A DNA stretch of 8,775 nucleotides from DASYML01 sp036009045 (GTDB lineage Bacteria; Acidobacteriota; Blastocatellia; Pyrinomonadales; Pyrinomonadaceae). The stretch covers positions 1 to 8,775 of the forward strand of contig DASYML010000141.1 of assembly GCA_036009045.1 (NCBI GenBank). Direction: 5' to 3'. The notes below the pieces were generated by a model. It made no database searches, was not told the DNA's origin, and saw nothing but the letters and a program-made list of their open reading frames with translations. Positions 6,665 through 8,775 of this stretch are shown here, piece by piece (position 1 is the first letter of the stretch; each line of letters opens with the position of its first letter). The translations under genes were made by a program, and so were the position numbers.

Positions 6665-7711
6665 TTAAATATCCTGATTCCCCTGTGGCGGCGTAAAGCG
6701 TATCAAACGATTCGCCGGGTCAAAGGTCACTTCAAACGGTCCAAGCGCTTCGCGTCCGAGCAGAAATGGCGCGGACGCCTCCACGCCTGAAAGCAAATCC
6801 GTGGGCACTCTGTAAAGCATCAACGCGCCGATACGCAAGTTCGTGGGCTTCACCCTGCGCGACCCTATGCGACCGCCGCCGATGTCTCTCGAACCGTCTC
6901 GCTCACGGCCACGCTCCTGTGCAATCCCGAAGGCACTCGCGGAGTTCTCATTGACGGCGAAGCCAAAGCTGGAGCCTGTATCGAGCAATGCCCTGTGCCC
7001 GTTGGAGAGCATGACGAAGGGTCTGCGACTCTCCGCGTCGAAGAGCCAGGGCACGACCGCGCCGCCCGCTGGCGCATCGTTGGGCCGCACGGGATTGATT
7101 TTCGGATCGAAGGCGCGTATCTGCCCGTGCGGCATATCAATGCTATAGCCGAGCGGCCAGTAAGCCTCCGTCGGGTCCAGGATTCCATCCACGCCCGGCG
7201 GCAGATTCTCCGCCACGATGACGAGACCTCTGGCCGGTAAAAAATTGTTCCCGTCGCCCAGCGCGAGACTCCGCAGAGTGGCTTCGCTCCCCTGCACGGC
7301 GTTCGTGCCGCTCATGCCGCTAATCTCCGTCGCGCGCCCGTTCTTGATGGCGACATGTGCGGACTGCGCGACGCGCTCTGAGAGAATCATCGCGCCCGCG
7401 CCGGTGTCTATGGCGAAATTGAAAACGCCCACGCCGTTGATCCAGGTCTTGACCAGCAGTCCCTGCCCGTCGTAGTCACGAAAATTCACGCTCGCGGGCA
7501 GACCGCGATTCACCGCAGGCGGACTTACCACACGCGCGGCAGAAGTCTTTCCACTGCGCCGCGTGTCTGAGTCAGAGCTTAGCGCCAACATGATGCGCTG
7601 GAAAAAACTACGGGCAGCCCCTTTCGCCGGAACTGCCCAAAAGTTGATTGCCAGCGCGATGATGAAGGCCGAAGCTAAGACGAGCGTCAATCTCTTCAAG
7701 CTACGAAACAT
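6665..7711 (-). CDS. Exported aspartic protease with two DTG motifs (retropepsin/pepsin-like)
   Basis: A 348-residue protein with an N-terminal hydrophobic segment (about 8-26) after basic residues, acting as a signal peptide or membrane anchor. Two aspartic-protease active-site motifs are present: FAIDTGAGAMIL with Asp102, and ALLDTGSSFGFA with Asp244. Each is followed by a hydrophobic stretch as in retropepsin-type lobes. The chain ends with LLGREALGPFEVTFDPANRLIRF (about 317-339), which resembles the closing strands of such proteases. The linker at about 265-285 is Gly/Arg-rich. Two DTG motifs in one chain suggest a bilobal, pepsin-like monomer instead of the usual retropepsin homodimer. 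This is inference from sequence. The ATG at 7711 is preceded by AGGGG (plus-strand 7720-7724) at good spacing. It is the second gene of the operon, 23 nt after the glycine-zipper gene. Substrate is unknown; an envelope or periplasmic location is likely. Confidence 0.88.
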   Translation of the reverse strand: MFRSLKRLTLVLASAFIIALAINFWAVPAKGAARSFFQRIMLALSSDSDTRRSGKTSAARVVSPPAVNRGLPASVNFRDYDGQGLLVKTWINGVGVFNFAIDTGAGAMILSERVAQSAHVAIKNGRATEISGMSGTNAVQGSEATLRSLALGDGNNFLPARGLVIVAENLPPGVDGILDPTEAYWPLGYSIDMPHGQIRAFDPKINPVRPNDAPAGGAVVPWLFDAESRRPFVMLSNGHRALLDTGSSFGFAVNENSASAFGIAQERGRERDGSRDIGGGRIGSRRVKPTNLRIGALMLYRVPTDLLSGVEASAPFLLGREALGPFEVTFDPANRLIRFTPPQGNQDI

Positions 7712-7734
7712 CTTGCATGCCCCTGGCTTTGAAA

Positions 7735-8364
7735 TTAGTAACGACGATTGCGCTTGCGAATCTTGTAGGTGTAGAGCGCGGAACCGCCGCCACCCGCCAG
7801 CGCGCCAATCGCCGCGCCCTTCTTACCGCCGATGAGCGCGCCGAGGAGCGAGCCGCCGCCAGCACCCATCGCCACCGTCAACTTGTCTCTGTGCTTCTGC
7901 CAGAAAGAACGGCTGCGCGGCTGGCCGTAATCATAATAGGCGCTGCGCGAACTGTTCTGCGCCACGTAACGCGTGCGCGTTGCGTGAGACACGACGCGCG
8001 AAGGAGTATTGACGACGCGCACGGGCGACTGTGCATAACGCGTGGTGGTAGAGTTGCCGTTTTTATCCTGCGCCGTCTTGAAACCTTCTGCGAAGCCTTC
8101 ACGATAGGCCGCCTGATCGTCCGTCCCATTCGCGTTCAACTGAGCGGTCTGCTCGTCAGTCGCCGACACATTCTTGTCTGCGTTCAAAGCTCTCGCCTGT
8201 TCCGTCTTATCAGCGTTCGCCGTCGTCACCGTCGAGGTTGTCGCGGCAGGGGTATTATTAGCAGTCTCTGCGGTCTTGCTTAAGTGAACAAAAGTGCCCA
8301 CCGTGCCGCCCAGTAGAGCGGCTCCGAGAGCCACCGGCAAAATAAGTTTTTGAGTCGTCATCAT
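7735..8364 (-). CDS. Glycine-zipper membrane-associated protein of unknown function
   Basis: A 209-residue protein, first gene of the minus-strand operon. An N-terminal hydrophobic segment (about 7-27, with GAALLGG) is a signal anchor or uncleaved signal peptide. A long low-complexity Thr/Ala/Asn/Asp-rich region (about 30-85) follows, then YREGFAEGF (87-95), then an Arg/Ser/Tyr-rich stretch (about 108-155). Near the C-terminus, residues 166-195 form a glycine zipper: small residues every few positions in two hydrophobic halves split by GGKKG, as in the glycine-zipper families that pack helices tightly or insert into membranes. The tail is strongly basic (KIRKRNRRY). Two ATGs are adjacent (8364 and 8361). 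GAGGAG on the minus strand (plus-strand 8375-8380) gives a clear ribosome-binding site about 10 nt from the first. A structural or envelope role is plausible; no enzymatic motif is seen. Confidence 0.8.
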   Translation of the reverse strand: MMTTQKLILPVALGAALLGGTVGTFVHLSKTAETANNTPAATTSTVTTANADKTEQARALNADKNVSATDEQTAQLNANGTDDQAAYREGFAEGFKTAQDKNGNSTTTRYAQSPVRVVNTPSRVVSHATRTRYVAQNSSRSAYYDYGQPRSRSFWQKHRDKLTVAMGAGGGSLLGALIGGKKGAAIGALAGGGGSALYTYKIRKRNRRY

Positions 8365-8530
8365 TTCTCAGCTTCTCCTCTTCGCTTGGGTGAAAATATC
8401 GAGAATTTTAAAAGTAATTCCCGCTTATTAACTTCGCAATCTGCGTACCCAACTTTCGGATTTTGAGACCGCCCGCGCAAAAAATTTGATTCACCCGTTT
8501 TTCCTTAAATTTATGACGCATAACATCTTA
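8365..8530 (-). promoter_or_regulatory. Presumptive promoter and leader of the four-gene minus-strand block
   Basis: This AT-rich stretch lies directly upstream of the first minus-strand gene and must hold its promoter if the block starts here. A possible minus-strand pair is TTGCGA (plus-strand about 8439-8434) and TACTTT 17 nt downstream. Another is TTGGGT with TAATAA about 16 nt later. All are weak matches, so no exact site can be claimed. The ribosome-binding site GAGGAG occupies plus-strand 8375-8380. Confidence 0.35.
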
Positions 8531-8633
8531 ATCGCAACCAAATCACAATCTCAACTCAAGCTTTCCTCTTCTTCTGAGGCCCACGCTTACCCGATATGGG
8601 TTCACGCCTCATACCAAATGCTCAACGAAGAAG

Positions 8634-8733
8634 GTCCAACGTCCAAGGTCCAAAGTTCAAAGTCCGAAGTCCAAAGTCAAGAGATGTAGGATGTTCGTTC
8701 CTGACTTTGGACCTTGGGCCTTGGACTTTGGAC
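8634..8733. repeat. Inverted array of 7-bp units (consensus GTCCAAA)
   Basis: Six consecutive heptads occupy 8634-8675 (GTCCAAC, GTCCAAG, GTCCAAA, GTTCAAA, GTCCGAA, GTCCAAA), followed by GTCA. After a 22-nt spacer, four heptads in the opposite orientation (TTTGGAC, CTTGGGC, CTTGGAC, TTTGGAC) fill 8706-8733, preceded by TGAC. The arms 8648-8679 and 8702-8733 match at 27 of 32 positions, so the array can fold into a long imperfect hairpin. It lies outside any convincing gene and resembles short tandemly repeated heptamer families of other bacteria. Confidence 0.85.
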
Positions 8734-8775
8734 TTCTTACGCTCGGCCCGCGACTTCGCCCGTTTGCGTGTTGAC
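8734..8775. other. Right edge, GC-rich, possible 3' end of a neighbouring minus-strand gene
   Basis: Composition becomes GC-rich again after the heptad array. One minus-strand frame reads VNTQTGEVAGRA then stops at 8737-8739, and its codons look like those of the neighbouring genes. The other two frames are open as well, so this is only a hint that a gene ends here. Confidence 0.2.

Noticed and set aside
7717..8283. Plus-strand 188-codon open frame opposite the glycine-zipper gene
   Set aside because: Arg-rich, featureless translation. The minus-strand gene has a clear ribosome-binding site, signal anchor and glycine zipper.
8486..8689. Plus-strand 67-codon open frame in the right intergenic region
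   Set aside because: Its C-terminal part is simply translated heptad repeat, and there is no ribosome-binding site or recognisable domain.
8634..8733. Heptad array as a CRISPR array
   Set aside because: Units are 7 bp and contiguous with no spacers, and the second block is inverted; no cas gene is nearby.

Overview
The window looks like chromosomal DNA of an Acidobacteriota bacterium, perhaps from the Blastocatellia side of the phylum. The best evidence is a secreted protein with the von Willebrand A architecture that is greatly expanded in that phylum (5454-6644). It sits with other lineage-typical secreted proteins in moderately GC-rich DNA. No tRNA, rRNA, CRISPR array, transposase or phage gene is visible. 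The run of 12 C at the left end looks like a contig-edge artefact.

Left part, plus strand (162-3514): three genes in a row. They are a DUF402-family putative nucleotide phosphatase or RNA-associated protein, the carboxyltransferase (beta) subunit of a biotin-dependent acyl-CoA carboxylase, and a multi-pass membrane protein of unknown function with histidines in or near its membrane segments. The last two are only 19 nt apart and are probably co-transcribed. No biotin carboxylase or biotin carrier gene is in the window, so the carboxylase's partner subunits must be encoded elsewhere.

Right part, minus strand (8364 down to 3542): four genes that all have N-terminal export or membrane-anchor signals. 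In transcription order they are a small glycine-zipper protein, a single-chain aspartic protease with two DTG motifs, a von Willebrand A protein with a complete metal-binding site, and an M1-family zinc metallopeptidase. The first three are tightly spaced (23 and 20 nt gaps, good ribosome-binding sites for each) and form a likely operon. The M1 gene follows after a 118-nt gap filled largely by a near-perfect 30-bp inverted repeat that ends exactly at its TTG start codon. The two gene blocks converge, with 27 nt between stop codons. Together the minus-strand genes suggest an envelope or periplasmic protein-processing module, but this is inference from location and domain content.

The non-coding right end (8365-8775) holds an AT-rich presumptive promoter region and an unusual inverted array of 7-bp units (consensus GTCCAAA). 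I see no clearly novel defence or mobile system. The most interesting items are the two palindromic repeat structures, the two-DTG protease, the M1 enzyme lacking the usual exopeptidase Glu, and the uncharacterised histidine-bearing membrane protein.
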